From assembly GCA_030148775.1 (NCBI GenBank), contig JASBST010000061.1, positions 1-62,363 of the forward strand: a DNA stretch of 62,363 bases. Direction: 5' to 3'. The notes below the pieces were generated by a model that saw only the letters and a list, made by a program, of their open reading frames with translations, searched no databases and was not told the DNA's origin. This document shows positions 1 through 11,696 of the stretch, in pieces (the first letter of the stretch is position 1; each line of letters starts with the position of its first letter). The stretch is from Thiogranum sp. Lineage in GTDB: Bacteria > Pseudomonadota > Gammaproteobacteria > DSM-19610. A program made the position numbers and the translations under genes.

Positions 1-606
1 CAACAGGTGTTCGCGGCGCAGCAGCATGGTGACATCGGAACCCAGGGCGTTGAGCATGCCCGCCAATTCCACCGCGATATAACCCGAGCCGATCACCGCC
101 ACCCGCCTGGGTAGTGTCTCCAGCGAAAAGAAGCCATCCGAAGTGATTCCCAGCTCCGCACCTTCGGTATCCGGCAGGGTGGGTTCCCCGCCCGGCGCGA
201 TCACGATGTGGTCGGCGCTGTAGTGTTGCGCACCCACCTCTACGGTGTGCGCGTCGACGAAACGGGCCGTGCCGACGATTTCGCTGATACCGGAATCGGC
301 CAGGTAGGTGTGATACCAGTCGTTGATTCCGTGCACGTAGTCGTCGCGCACGCGTTTGAGACGGCTCCAGTCGAAGTTCGCCTCAGGTATGGTGAATCCA
401 TAGCCGGACGCTTCCTCGAGCGTGTGCGCGACGCTGGCGCCGAACCACATCACTTTCTTGGGCACGCAGCCGACGTTGACGCAGGTTCCGCCCAGCGGGC
501 CCTTCTCAATAACCGCGCATTTTTTACCGTAACGGGCGGCGCGCTCGGCCACCGACAGCCCGCCACTACCGCCGCCGATGGCAATCAGGTCATAATGCTG
601 CGTCAT
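1..606 (-). CDS. gor: Glutathione reductase (NADPH), C-terminal part outside window
   Basis: Cytoplasmic flavoenzyme that reduces glutathione disulfide with NADPH. The start is the ATG whose complement lies at 604-606; 202 codons are visible and the gene runs off the window at base 1. The N-terminus has the FAD-binding glycine motif GGGSGG (residues 11-16) and the redox-active disulfide CVNVGC with Cys42 and Cys47, the same numbering as in E. coli Gor. A second dinucleotide-binding motif, GSGYIAVE, begins near residue 174. The CVNVGC spacing and following VPKK fit glutathione reductase better than dihydrolipoamide dehydrogenase or mercuric reductase. It diverges from prlC, 63 bases away; prlC and gor are also close to each other in E. 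coli. Confidence 0.92.
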   Translation of the reverse strand, partial: MTQHYDLIAIGGGSGGLSVAERAARYGKKCAVIEKGPLGGTCVNVGCVPKKVMWFGASVAHTLEEASGYGFTIPEANFDWSRLKRVRDDYVHGINDWYHTYLADSGISEIVGTARFVDAHTVEVGAQHYSADHIVIAPGGEPTLPDTEGAELGITSDGFFSLETLPRRVAVIGSGYIAVELAGMLNALGSDVTMLLRREHLL

Positions 607-669
607 AGCTCCACAAACTCCAGTCAGTGCATCCCCGACCGGATTCTACTGCAAACACCGCGAGACAGC

Positions 670-2730
<2,061 letters not shown>

Positions 2731-2777
2731 GGCGCGCGTTTTCGCTACAATCGCCCCCTTAACGACACAGGCGACTT

Positions 2778-4247
2778 ATGTACTACAAGGATTTACGCGA
2801 CTTCATCGCCCAATTGGAGGGCTGCGGCCAATTGCGGCGCATCGCCTACGCCGCGGATCCCTATCTGGAGATCACAGAGATTTGTGATCGCACCTTGCGT
2901 GCCGGCGGGCCGGCCCTGTTGTTCGAACAGCCGCGCAATCATTCCATCCCGCTGCTGGCCAATCTTTTTGGCACGTCCCAGCGCGTCGCCGCGGGAATGG
3001 GCGCGGATTCGGCCGAGGCGCTGCGCGAGATCGGCCAACTACTGGCCTTTCTGCGCGAACCCGATCCCCCGAAAGGCCTGAAAGACGCCTGGAACAAGCT
3101 CCCGGTATACCGCAAGGTACTGGATATGGCGCCCCGCGTCCTCAGCAGCGCGCCCTGTCAGCAAAACGTCCTGCAGGGCGCTGACGTGGACCTGGCGCGA
3201 CTGCCGATTCAGACCTGCTGGCCCGGCGACGTGGCGCCGCTGATCACCTGGGCACTGGTGGTCACCCGCGGCCCGGACCGGGAACGCCAGAACCTGGGCA
3301 TCTACCGCCAGCAGGTGCTCGAGCGCAACAAGGTCATCATGCGCTGGCTGCCGCATCGCGGCGGCGCACTGGATTTGCGCGACTGGCGGGCCTGCCATCC
3401 GGACCAACCCTTTCCGGTGGCCGTCGCGCTCGGCGCCGATCCGGCCACCATTCTGGGCGCCGTGACGCCGGTCCCCGACAGTTTGTCGGAATACGCCTTC
3501 GCGGGGTTGCTGCGCGGCTCAAAAACCGAGCTGGTCAAGTGCAGGACCCTGGATCTGCAAGTGCCCGCCAGCGCCGAGTTCGTCCTCGAGGGCCACATCC
3601 ACCCCGGCGACGAGGCTCTGGAGGGACCGTTTGGCGACCACACCGGCTATTACAATGAACAGGAACGTTTCCCGGTTTTCACCATCGATTGCATCACCCA
3701 CCGCGATGCGCCCATTTATCACAGCACCTATACCGGCCGCCCTCCCGATGAGCCAGCCATCCTCGGCGTGGCACTCAACGAGGTCTTCGTACCGATACTG
3801 CAGAAGCAATTCCCTGAGATCACCGATTTCTATCTGCCGCCGGAGGGCTGCTCCTATCGCCTGGCCTGCGTCAGCATCAAAAAACAATACCCGGGACACG
3901 CCAAGCGGGTGATGTTCGGCGTCTGGAGTTTTCTGCGCCAGTTCATGTATACCAAGTTCGTTATCGTCACCGACGACGACATCGACGTGCGCGACTGGAA
4001 AGACGTCATCTGGGCGATGGTCACGCGCATGGATCCGGCGCGCGACGTCACGCTGGTGGAGAACACGCCCATCGACTACCTGGATTTTGCCTCACCGGTC
4101 GCCGGCCTCGGCAGCAAGATCGGCATGGACGCCACCTCGAAATGGCCCGGGGAAAGCGACCGGGAATGGGGGCGCCCCATCCACATGGACAGCCGCGTCA
4201 AACAGCAGGTCGACGCCATCTGGGACGATCTCGGCATCACCCCCTGA
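2778..4247 (+). CDS. ubiD: 3-octaprenyl-4-hydroxybenzoate decarboxylase
   Basis: Decarboxylates polyprenyl-hydroxybenzoate in ubiquinone synthesis using prenylated FMN made by UbiX; ubiX is not in this window. The product is 489 residues, near the usual 490-500. Conserved UbiD segments are visible: the glutamate-rich core around [12 protein letters not shown], the central [14 protein letters not shown] motif and the [10 protein letters not shown] motif near the C-terminus. The 47-base gap from prlC could hold its own promoter. A GC-rich hairpin begins at its stop codon. The enzyme would work with UbiE, UbiJ and UbiB, which are encoded near 33-36 kb. Confidence 0.95.
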   Translation: MYYKDLRDFIAQLEGCGQLRRIAYAADPYLEITEICDRTLRAGGPALLFEQPRNHSIPLLANLFGTSQRVAAGMGADSAEALREIGQLLAFLREPDPPKGLKDAWNKLPVYRKVLDMAPRVLSSAPCQQNVLQGADVDLARLPIQTCWPGDVAPLITWALVVTRGPDRERQNLGIYRQQVLERNKVIMRWLPHRGGALDLRDWRACHPDQPFPVAVALGADPATILGAVTPVPDSLSEYAFAGLLRGSKTELVKCRTLDLQVPASAEFVLEGHIHPGDEALEGPFGDHTGYYNEQERFPVFTIDCITHRDAPIYHSTYTGRPPDEPAILGVALNEVFVPILQKQFPEITDFYLPPEGCSYRLACVSIKKQYPGHAKRVMFGVWSFLRQFMYTKFVIVTDDDIDVRDWKDVIWAMVTRMDPARDVTLVENTPIDYLDFASPVAGLGSKIGMDATSKWPGESDREWGRPIHMDSRVKQQVDAIWDDLGITP

Positions 4248-4276
4248 CCGGCGCCACCACCCCTGCTGCGCCGGTC
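4246..4276 (+). terminator. Hairpin at the end of ubiD, probable terminator
   Basis: A perfect 9-base-pair stem (4246-4254 with 4268-4276, GACCGGCGC pairing with GCGCCGGTC) with a 13-base loop starts inside the ubiD stop codon. A pyrimidine stretch with five consecutive T residues follows about 17 bases downstream. The T-run is too far away for a textbook intrinsic terminator, so the hairpin may only stabilise the messenger's end. Confidence 0.4.
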
Positions 4277-4457
4277 CGCCGCTTTCCCATTTTTCCCGAG
4301 CGGACTCAGCCGCGCCCTGCCGAGCCGCCGCGAGCGACCGCTCAGATTGTTAATATTTGGATAAAGCCGATAGTTTTCAGCCAAATAAGGCTAAACCTTT
4401 GATCGTATCTGCCGTTCCCCTGGAATCAGGGAGTGCAAAAAAAGTTTGGGGGGGCGC
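4277..4457. other. Intergenic region with small hairpins upstream of the membrane protein and GGDEF-EAL pair
   Basis: No gene is seen. The second half is AT-rich. It contains a short stem AGCC-GGCT around 4379-4392 and a perfect 5-base-pair stem CCCTG-GAAT-CAGGG at 4418-4431, followed by seven A residues. A weak promoter may lie at TTGTTA (4347-4352) with GATAGT (4369-4374). The position ahead of a c-di-GMP signalling gene invites a riboswitch reading, but I could not match the c-di-GMP-I consensus core. Confidence 0.3.
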
Positions 4458-4850
4458 GTGAGTAACCGAATGTACCGATTGCTGCTGGGCGCGGCTTTAC
4501 TTGTCGTTCTGTATTTCGACCTGCAGGCCGTACTTTATGCAATGATCGGCCTGCTATTGGCTGAATCCCTATTCAATTTACGGGTATCCACGCTGGTCAA
4601 CCGTCTGCGCGGGCTGGAAGACGGCGATCCGCAGGAGGGTTCGCTCGGCATCGCCTTCACCGCCCGCACCCACTTTGAGGCGGAGCGTGGCTGGCGCGTA
4701 CTGGTCGCGTGCGTGCTTTTTCTCAGCGTAGTGGTATTCGCCAAGCAGTTGTGGTTTTTCCCATGGTTCATGGGTTTCGCGCTGATGGGCGCAGGGATCA
4801 GCGGGGTGTGCCCCGCCTATCTGGCATTGAAATGGGCGGGCCTGAAGTAA
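4458..4850 (+). CDS. Small inner-membrane protein, DUF2892/YgaP-like
   Basis: Predicted membrane protein of about 131 residues with no enzymatic motif. I choose GTG at 4458 because it follows a G-rich ribosome-binding stretch; ATG at 4470 is an alternative. Hydrophobic segments are at about residues 6-35, 80-97 and 100-120. The C-terminal GISGVCPAYLALKW resembles the GVCP-type ending of DUF2892 (YgaP-like transmembrane) proteins. It overlaps the next gene by 19 bases, so the two are almost certainly co-translated, suggesting a link to that signalling protein. Function unknown. Confidence 0.55.
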   Translation: MSNRMYRLLLGAALLVVLYFDLQAVLYAMIGLLLAESLFNLRVSTLVNRLRGLEDGDPQEGSLGIAFTARTHFEAERGWRVLVACVLFLSVVVFAKQLWFFPWFMGFALMGAGISGVCPAYLALKWAGLK

Positions 4851-7270
4851 AGCCGGAACGCAGCGATGACGCGTTACCCCTCGAACAAGGTGTGCGCATC
4901 GGTCTGCCGTTAAAGATCACCGGTATCGTCTTCTGGGGTCTGATGGTCATCGGCCTGCTGCTGGCCGTTGAAACCATGCACTGGTTGCGCACCGATATGC
5001 AGGCCAATCAGTCGGCGGCGGCCGAGCAGACCACATTGATGGTCCGCACGCTGATGAACCACAACCCGAACATCCGTACCAACGACCTGCAATACCAAAT
5101 GGACCTGATCGTGGACAATACCGATGTGGTCGCCATCACGGTCCACTACGGCCTGGAAAAGGCGGCCGCGGGCCAGGTCCGCACCGGGCTGACGCAATAC
5201 AGCAGCAGCTTCCCGATCACCAGAGCTGGCACCACTGAGACGATATATGTTTCGATCTGGATGCAGCCGATCGACGAGATTCTCGCGCCGCAGAAAAAAC
5301 GGCTAATGATAGAAATGGGCATGCTCGTGTTTTTATTCGGCACGGTATTGCAATGGATACTGCAACGGCTGCTGACAAGCCCCATTACTCAAATGGTCAA
5401 CGCTGCGCGCGAATCCAGCAAAGGCGCGCTTTCCAATTTCGACGAAACCCGTAACGACGAGTTCGGCTACCTGTCCCGCTTCATCAACCACGCCCTGGAC
5501 AAGCTCACTCAACGCCAGAACGAAGCGGTGGAGGCGCTCAAACGCGCCCGCACGTCGGAACAGGCGTTGTTTGCGGAAAAAGAACGCGCCGAAGTCACGC
5601 TGCATTCCATCGCCGAAGGCGTCATCACCACCGACGAGGTCGGCTGCGTCCAATATATGAACCCCGCCGCGGAAAGTCTGACCGGCTTCCCGCAGTCGCA
5701 GGCCCAGGGACAGCCCATCTCGCGGATACTGCCGTTGAAAAACGAACACGACGGCCAGCCTGCGGAGTCGTCGGTCTATACCTGTCTGCGCACCCACCGG
5801 GTGGCGCGCGCATTCACCGGCCGGCTGCTGACACCGCGACTCGGTGACGAAATCGCCATCGAGGAGAACGCCGCGCCGATCCGTGACAGCGACGGACACA
5901 CCATCGGTGTGGTCCTGGCCTTCGCCGACGTCAGCCAAAACCGGGAACTGACGCGCAAGCTGTCCTACCAGGCCAGCCATGACACCTTGACCGGCCTGTT
6001 CAACCGGCGCGAATTCGAATTGCGCCTGCGTGCCGCGCTGCAGGCGGCGGGCGAGAACAATCCGCTGGTCACGCTTTGTTATCTCGATCTGGACCAGTTC
6101 AAACTGGTCAACGATACCTGCGGCCACGTCGCCGGCGACGAACTGCTGCGACAGCTGGCGCAGACGCTGAAAAAAGAACTGCGCGACAGCGACACGCTGG
6201 CGCGCCTCGGCGGAGACGAATTCGGCGTATTGCTGCAAGGCTGCACGCTGAACGACGCCGGCAAACTGGCCTCCAAACTGCGTCAAGCCGTGCGCGAACA
6301 TCACTTCACATGGGAAGGCAAAACCTTCGAGGTCGGCGTCAGCATCGGCGTGGTACCGCTGTCGGCCGATACCGGCGGTGTCACCGAAGCGCTCAGCGCG
6401 GCGGACGTCGCCTGTTACGCCGCCAAGGACGGCGGACGCGACCGTGTGCACGTCTACGAGGCGGACGACGGCGAGCTGCGCCGCAAGCGCTCCGACATGC
6501 AGTGGGTGAACCGGATTCGCCTAGCACTGAAGGAAGACCGCTTTCGTTTATATCAACAGCCGATAGTGTCGGTCAAAAGCGCCCATCTGGCAGTCAGCCA
6601 CCACGAAGTCCTCATCCGTATGCTCGACGAACAGGGACACCTGCTGGCGCCCGGACAGTTCATGAACGCGGCTGAGCAATTCGGCCTGATGACCGATATC
6701 GACGCCTGGGTGATCCGCCGCGCGCTGGAATGGCTGAACATGAACGCCGACGCCGGCGTGCGCCGTCTGGCGATCAACCTGTCGGGCCAGTCACTTTCCC
6801 TGCGCCCGTTCCTGGACAGCGTAATCGAGCTGTTCGCCACCTACCAGGCCAGACCCGGTCAGATCTGTTTCGAAATCACCGAAACCGCCGCCATCGCCAA
6901 TCTGGACAATGCCACCCGTTTCATCACGGCCTTGAAGTCCATGGGGTGCGAATTTGCACTCGATGATTTTGGCAGAGGCATGTCGTCGTTCGCCTATTTG
7001 AAAAACCTGCCGGTGAACTATCTCAAGATAGACGGCAGCTATGTCCGCGATCTGGTGCACGACCCCGTCGACCGCGCCATGGTGGAAGCCGTCAACCAGA
7101 TCGGCCACGCCATGGGCGTGCGAACCATCGCCGAATTCGTCGAGGACCGCGAAACACTGCAGGCGCTGGCCCGTATGGGCGTCGATTACGCGCAGGGTTA
7201 CGGTATCGCCAAACCCGAGCCACTGGAAAATCTCTGCGCCGAACCCGCAATCTCCAGATGTGAAAACTGA
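4832..7270 (+). CDS. Membrane-bound PAS-GGDEF-EAL protein (c-di-GMP turnover)
   Basis: Bifunctional cyclic-di-GMP signalling architecture of 812 residues from the ATG at 4832, which lies within the end of the preceding gene. In order: an N-terminal membrane helix (about 30-52), a short periplasmic region, a second helix, HAMP-like linker, a PAS domain (about 255-380), GGDEF and EAL. The GGDEF motif is intact at 460-464 (LGGDEF). The EAL motif reads EVL at 592-594, a common variant. FEITET, DDFGRGMSSF, KIDGSY and the final QGYG motifs are all present, so both domains could be active; which activity dominates cannot be told. It resembles the protein at 17313-20075 in layout. Confidence 0.9.
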   Translation: MGGPEVKPERSDDALPLEQGVRIGLPLKITGIVFWGLMVIGLLLAVETMHWLRTDMQANQSAAAEQTTLMVRTLMNHNPNIRTNDLQYQMDLIVDNTDVVAITVHYGLEKAAAGQVRTGLTQYSSSFPITRAGTTETIYVSIWMQPIDEILAPQKKRLMIEMGMLVFLFGTVLQWILQRLLTSPITQMVNAARESSKGALSNFDETRNDEFGYLSRFINHALDKLTQRQNEAVEALKRARTSEQALFAEKERAEVTLHSIAEGVITTDEVGCVQYMNPAAESLTGFPQSQAQGQPISRILPLKNEHDGQPAESSVYTCLRTHRVARAFTGRLLTPRLGDEIAIEENAAPIRDSDGHTIGVVLAFADVSQNRELTRKLSYQASHDTLTGLFNRREFELRLRAALQAAGENNPLVTLCYLDLDQFKLVNDTCGHVAGDELLRQLAQTLKKELRDSDTLARLGGDEFGVLLQGCTLNDAGKLASKLRQAVREHHFTWEGKTFEVGVSIGVVPLSADTGGVTEALSAADVACYAAKDGGRDRVHVYEADDGELRRKRSDMQWVNRIRLALKEDRFRLYQQPIVSVKSAHLAVSHHEVLIRMLDEQGHLLAPGQFMNAAEQFGLMTDIDAWVIRRALEWLNMNADAGVRRLAINLSGQSLSLRPFLDSVIELFATYQARPGQICFEITETAAIANLDNATRFITALKSMGCEFALDDFGRGMSSFAYLKNLPVNYLKIDGSYVRDLVHDPVDRAMVEAVNQIGHAMGVRTIAEFVEDRETLQALARMGVDYAQGYGIAKPEPLENLCAEPAISRCEN

Positions 7271-7275
7271 GCCTG

Positions 7276-8160
7276 TTACCCCCTAGGCGCAACAGCCTCC
7301 GAGCGACAGGCCGCCAGCCCTGAGGCAAGATCCGGGTATTGCAGGCGTACACCGAGCTGGTGCAGCAGGCGTCGGTTGTCGAGGCGCTTGGACTCCGCCA
7401 GAAAGGAAAGCATGGACGCACTCAACCTGCGCTCGGCCGTTTGCCGATCGACCACAGGTGGACGCGCCAGGCCGAGACAATCGGCGACTCGAAAGAAGTA
7501 TTCCGTCATGCGCACGGGTGCTCCGTCGGCGGCGTTGTACGCCGCTCCCGCCTGCCCGCGCGCCATCGCGGCCAGACACACCTGGACCAGGTCGTCGGCA
7601 TGAATCCGGTTGCTGTAGGGCGACTCCTGCGGTGACAAAACCGGCAACCCCGCACGCAGACGTTTGACCGGCAGTCTGTCGCAGGCATAGATCCCAGGCA
7701 CGCGCAGCACTACCACCGGCACGCCGGTTTCATCACTCCAGCGCCGCCAGCGGCTTTCCGCGTCCAGGCGCCGGCGCCCGCGCGCACTGCCGGGTTCGAG
7801 CGGAGCGCTCTCGTCGATCCAGGCGCCGGCGCAATCACCATAGACCGCACTGGTACTGATATACACCAACCGCCGCGGCAGGGAATCACCACGCCAGTGG
7901 CGACACACCCGGGCGACCCGGCTATCCTGTTCGCCCGCCCCTGGGGGCGGCGCCAGATAAAACACCTCACAGCGGGAGGCGGCCACGGCGCAGATACCCG
8001 TATCCGTGTCCAGATCGACCTGGACTGGCGTCACACCCCGGCAACGCAGGCGCTCGGCGCTGGCGGCGGATCGCACCAGGCCAACCACGCGCCGCGGCGC
8101 CAGGCGTTTGGCCAAACGCATCCCGATATCGCCGCAGCCCACGATTAGCACAGGATTCAT
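7276..8160 (-). CDS. NAD-dependent epimerase/dehydratase-like (extended SDR) protein
   Basis: Probable Rossmann-fold oxidoreductase or epimerase of 294 residues, substrate unknown. It starts at the ATG at 8158-8160 (MNPVLIVGCGDIG), giving an N-terminal GxGxxG nucleotide-binding motif. A TTG 12 bases further upstream is in frame but less likely. A YISTSAVYGD segment near residue 105 matches the extended-SDR serine/tyrosine region, although the usual YxxxK motif is not clear. This resembles the YeeZ-type subgroup. It converges on the GGDEF-EAL gene with a 5-base gap and diverges from the flavin reductase gene. Confidence 0.7.
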   Translation of the reverse strand: MNPVLIVGCGDIGMRLAKRLAPRRVVGLVRSAASAERLRCRGVTPVQVDLDTDTGICAVAASRCEVFYLAPPPGAGEQDSRVARVCRHWRGDSLPRRLVYISTSAVYGDCAGAWIDESAPLEPGSARGRRRLDAESRWRRWSDETGVPVVVLRVPGIYACDRLPVKRLRAGLPVLSPQESPYSNRIHADDLVQVCLAAMARGQAGAAYNAADGAPVRMTEYFFRVADCLGLARPPVVDRQTAERRLSASMLSFLAESKRLDNRRLLHQLGVRLQYPDLASGLAACRSEAVAPRG

Positions 8161-8221
8161 ACGTTTACCCAACCCGTAAAATCAAGGAAAATGCGGAACT
8201 TTCGCCGGCGGAAACCCAACT

Positions 8222-9262
8222 ATGAGCTTCCAGGTCATCATTGAATCCAGCGGCCACCGCTTTCGCGTGGCCGAGGACCAATCGATCCTGGATGCCGCCT
8301 TGCAGCACGGCATCGGGCTGCCGTACGGTTGCCGCAACGGTGCCTGTGGTTCCTGTATCGCCCGCCTGATTTCCGGTCAGGTCCGCTATCCCGTGGGAAC
8401 GCCGGAGGCCCTGGAAGGCTATAGCGGCGAAGACCCCTTGGTACTCTGCCGCGCGCGCGCCGCCAGCGATCTGGTGATCGCGGTGCGCGAAGTACAGACC
8501 AGCCCCGATATTAGCATTAAAATCCTACCGGCTCGCGCCGAGCATTTGCAGCGGCTGTCGCACGACGTGATGCAGGTCATGTTGAAACTGCCGGAGACCG
8601 AACGGCTGCAGTTTCTGGCCGGGCAGTACATAGAATTCCTTCTCAAGGACGGGCGTCGACGGGCTTTCTCCATTGCCAACGCCCCCCATCTGGATGAGTT
8701 CCTGGAACTCCACATTCGGCATGTCCCGGGCGGCTCTTTCACCGGACACGTCTTTGATGAAATGAAAGATCGCGCCCTGTTGCGGGTTGAAGGTCCGCTG
8801 GGGAGTTTTTATTTGCGCGATGACTCGCCGCGCCCGGTGATCATGATGGCGGGTGGCACCGGCTTCGCGCCGCTCAAAGGTATGCTGGAGCACGCGTTTT
8901 ATACCGGTTTCGATCGCCCGATTCATTTGTTCTGGGGTGTGCGCGCCCAACCCGATCTTTACATGGACGCGTTGCCGCGCGCCTGGCAGGAGCAGTACCC
9001 CCAATTCCGTTACACCCCGGTGTTGTCCGAGCCCGAGCAGACCGTTCCGCCCTGGCGAGGGGCCACTGGCCTGGTCACCGATGCTGTGGTCGCCGCCTAT
9101 CCGCAGCTGACCGAATACGATATTTACATGAGTGGCCCGCCGGCGATGATAGAGAGCGCCACACCACTGTTTGTCGCCCACGGCGCCGAACTGGCGCACC
9201 TGTATTCCGATGCCTTCGAGTTCGCGCAGGACGTACTCGACAAGATCAAGCGGAACGGCTGA
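8222..9262 (+). CDS. Ferredoxin-NAD(P)H reductase family protein with N-terminal 2Fe-2S domain
   Basis: Electron-transfer flavoprotein of 346 residues, similar in layout to CDP-6-deoxy-glucoseen reductase-type proteins. A plant-type 2Fe-2S ferredoxin domain is N-terminal, with Cys37, Cys42, Cys45 and Cys76 as cluster ligands. An FAD domain with an RAFSIANAP motif follows, then an NAD domain with GGTGFAPLKGM. No sugar-nucleotide genes are nearby, so a role in deoxysugar synthesis is unlikely. Such reductases sit near ubiD in other gammaproteobacteria, but the electron acceptor is unknown. Its end overlaps the convergent hemY stop by 17 bases. Confidence 0.85.
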   Translation: MSFQVIIESSGHRFRVAEDQSILDAALQHGIGLPYGCRNGACGSCIARLISGQVRYPVGTPEALEGYSGEDPLVLCRARAASDLVIAVREVQTSPDISIKILPARAEHLQRLSHDVMQVMLKLPETERLQFLAGQYIEFLLKDGRRRAFSIANAPHLDEFLELHIRHVPGGSFTGHVFDEMKDRALLRVEGPLGSFYLRDDSPRPVIMMAGGTGFAPLKGMLEHAFYTGFDRPIHLFWGVRAQPDLYMDALPRAWQEQYPQFRYTPVLSEPEQTVPPWRGATGLVTDAVVAAYPQLTEYDIYMSGPPAMIESATPLFVAHGAELAHLYSDAFEFAQDVLDKIKRNG

Positions 9263-10502
9263 GGGGTTCCGGCCGGGCGGCGTCAACGTCGGGCAGGTCG
9301 GCGGCGATGGCCGGCAGCGACGGCGCCGCGCCCGGCTCGCTACTCAGCGCCAGGCCTTTGCGATAGCACTCGGCCGCCGCATCCGGCTCCTCAAGCTGCT
9401 CCAGCAGACCCGCCAGCGCTCGATAGGTTTCCGCCAGCGGCTGATGCCGGACGCTTGCTTCCAGATAGTGGCGCGCCTGGCCCCAAAGCTGGTTGCGCAA
9501 ACTCAGTTTGCCGAGCGAGAGCAATAAGACGGGATCTTCCGGGTGGGCCTTTAGCCAGCTTTCCGCCTGATTTTGCTGTGCCGCGGAGTCGGATTCCCTG
9601 ATCTCGCCGAAAAGATACACCAGTCGCTGGTCCCAGAGACGCTTCAATTGCTGGCGCAGCAGTTTGCCGGCCTGCTCGTGCGCGCCGAGCCTGATCATCT
9701 GCTCGATATAGACGGCAAGCAGCCCCTGATCGGTTTGAATCGGAGAGGGCAGCCGTTTCCAGCCGCTGCTCAACCCCTCCAGATCGGCGCTGGTCGACAA
9801 CGCCATGACCTCCTCGCGATAGACCTGCACCGCCAGTTTGTGCCAGGCCGTCTGATCGATCACCCGACCGCGGCGCAGATCCGGCAGCAGCTCGCGCAGG
9901 CGATGCCAGTCGCGCTGCTGCAGGTAGAGTTGCATCTGCAACCGTAGCAGGCGGGCGTTTTGTGGCAGTAGTTTCTGCGCCCGGGCCAGCGTCGTCTGAG
10001 CCTGATCTGATTGCGCCGACGCAAGCTGTAATTCCGCCTGTTGCAGCAAAATACCGGCTTCCGCATTAGGCTGGCGCTGTATCGCCAGCTGCAGGTAACG
10101 GTCACGACGCCGGTCGTCGCCGCGCTGGCTGGCCGCCTGCGCGGCCGCCAGATAGGCCTGCAGCGGCGCTTCCGACGATCTCACCAGCCGCGCCAGACGC
10201 CGCTCGGCGCGCTCCGGCCTGCCCTCCACCAGCGCCCGCGTGGCGTCGTCATACCAGCGTTGCAGGCGCCTGTCACGACGCCGTTGCGCCCACTCGTCAA
10301 TTCGGGCCGGCACCTGCCAGAACCGCACCAGAATCCGCACGCCGATATACGCCAGCACCAGCACCACCGCGAACACCAGCAGCGAGCTCTCAACGCTGTA
10401 GTTACCGTAGCCAAACAGCACATAACCGGGATCCGGCAACGCCTTGAGCGCCACGCTCACGGACACGATCAGCGCGACCAGCCCGATCAGCAGCCATTTC
10501 AC
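9246..10502 (-). CDS. hemY: HemY-like TPR membrane protein of the heme operon
   Basis: Inner-membrane protein of 418 residues. It begins with two hydrophobic helices (about 1-22 and 41-62). A long alpha-helical TPR region carries alanine- and leucine-rich repeats, and the C-terminus ends in a clear TPR unit. This is the gammaproteobacterial HemY of the hemCDXY operon, not the protoporphyrinogen oxidase of the same name. Its biochemical role is unsettled; a scaffold or coordinator of porphyrin synthesis has been proposed. The start codon overlaps the hemX stop by 4 bases (ATGA). Confidence 0.9.
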   Translation of the reverse strand: MKWLLIGLVALIVSVSVALKALPDPGYVLFGYGNYSVESSLLVFAVVLVLAYIGVRILVRFWQVPARIDEWAQRRRDRRLQRWYDDATRALVEGRPERAERRLARLVRSSEAPLQAYLAAAQAASQRGDDRRRDRYLQLAIQRQPNAEAGILLQQAELQLASAQSDQAQTTLARAQKLLPQNARLLRLQMQLYLQQRDWHRLRELLPDLRRGRVIDQTAWHKLAVQVYREEVMALSTSADLEGLSSGWKRLPSPIQTDQGLLAVYIEQMIRLGAHEQAGKLLRQQLKRLWDQRLVYLFGEIRESDSAAQQNQAESWLKAHPEDPVLLLSLGKLSLRNQLWGQARHYLEASVRHQPLAETYRALAGLLEQLEEPDAAAECYRKGLALSSEPGAAPSLPAIAADLPDVDAARPEPLSRSA

Positions 10503-11641
10503 GGCGTGTCTCCGCTCGGCTCGTCCGCCACCCCGATGGCCGCGTCGGCCGGCATCGCCGTTTGCGGCATGCTGAGCTGCAACTGCTGGCGCAGCAGGCG
10601 CAACGAGGCGGAAACGTCGGGCAACGCAGGCCGTATGTCAGTGCCCGCGATCGCCTGCAGCTTCTCGATCTGTTCGCGCACGCCCGCGGCCTTCGGGTCG
10701 AAATAGCGCTGCAGCCAGCCAACGGCCGTATCCAGCGCGGCCCGGAACTGGGCGGGATCTTCGCGCAACAGGGCCAGGCGTGCCGCGGCGAGCTGCAAGC
10801 GTAGGTTTTCGCGCAGGAAGTACTCCCGTTTCGGTGCCAGCATAGGCCCCACCGGCTTATCGTGTTCACGCACGCGGAACAGTCCCGAGAGCGAGCTCCA
10901 CACCACTTTGCCCAGATCTTGTAGGCGACCCATGGAGGTTTGCTCGGCCGGCTCGACGGCAGCCGTCCCGGTTTGCGGCCGATAGTGACTGCCTTCGATC
11001 GGCAACCTGTCGACCAGCTTCAGGGCCGCGTCCAGGGTGGCCGAAAGCCCGCTGACATCGACGTTGGGAACCGCATCAATGGCGTTGATCTCTTCGGCGA
11101 TCTGTTCGCGCACGCCCTGGTAGTGCGGATCTGCCAGATCGCGCAAACGCGCATCGGCGGCCTTCAGGGCCTGCAGTGCCGTGGCCTTGTCGCGCTGCAT
11201 CTGCAGCCGCTGATTGGCGACGCGCAATAGATATTCGACTTCGGCCACCGCCCAACCGGTCTCGCTGCGCCCGACCAGGGCGGCCAGCATGCTGACACGG
11301 TTGGCCAGCGCGCGCTCGTCCTGCTCGAGGCTGTCGATGCGCTTATCGAGCGCCTCGCTTTCACGCCCCAGTTTGCGCTCCATGTCCCCGACGCTGGCGC
11401 GCACCGGATCGAGACGGCTGCCGATCCCTTGCTTGATATTGGCCTGTTCGCTGGCCTGCTGTTGGACCTGGTACCAGATGAAATAAGCCGCGACCCCCAG
11501 GGCGATCGCCACTATCAGCGCCAGTACGGCAACCACCAGAGCCAGCGCCGAGCTGCCGGAGCGTTTTGGCGGCGGCGCTTGTGTCGGGGCTTCGGCGGAC
11601 GGCTTTTCGTCAACAACAGCAGGGGTATTGGTCTCGTTCAT
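10499..11641 (-). CDS. hemX: HemX-like inner-membrane protein of the heme operon
   Basis: 380-residue membrane-anchored protein. A proline- and alanine-rich cytoplasmic N-terminus is followed by one membrane helix (about 31-53), a coiled-coil stretch and the HemX domain. Related proteins are often labelled uroporphyrinogen-III C-methyltransferase, but no methyltransferase motif is visible and that name should not be taken literally. It lies between hemD and hemY, 55 bases after hemD, and overlaps hemY by 4 bases. Confidence 0.88.
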   Translation of the reverse strand: MNETNTPAVVDEKPSAEAPTQAPPPKRSGSSALALVVAVLALIVAIALGVAAYFIWYQVQQQASEQANIKQGIGSRLDPVRASVGDMERKLGRESEALDKRIDSLEQDERALANRVSMLAALVGRSETGWAVAEVEYLLRVANQRLQMQRDKATALQALKAADARLRDLADPHYQGVREQIAEEINAIDAVPNVDVSGLSATLDAALKLVDRLPIEGSHYRPQTGTAAVEPAEQTSMGRLQDLGKVVWSSLSGLFRVREHDKPVGPMLAPKREYFLRENLRLQLAAARLALLREDPAQFRAALDTAVGWLQRYFDPKAAGVREQIEKLQAIAGTDIRPALPDVSASLRLLRQQLQLSMPQTAMPADAAIGVADEPSGDTP

Positions 11642-11696
11642 GGGGACATGCTAGCCGATTTTCGCCGTCGTCGCCTACCTGCCGGGCTCCATTACG

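Noticed and set aside
4340..4440. Possible c-di-GMP riboswitch upstream of the membrane-protein/GGDEF-EAL pair
   Set aside because: A GGCTAAACC string and two small hairpins are suggestive, but the conserved c-di-GMP-I core and its tetraloop/receptor arrangement could not be found.
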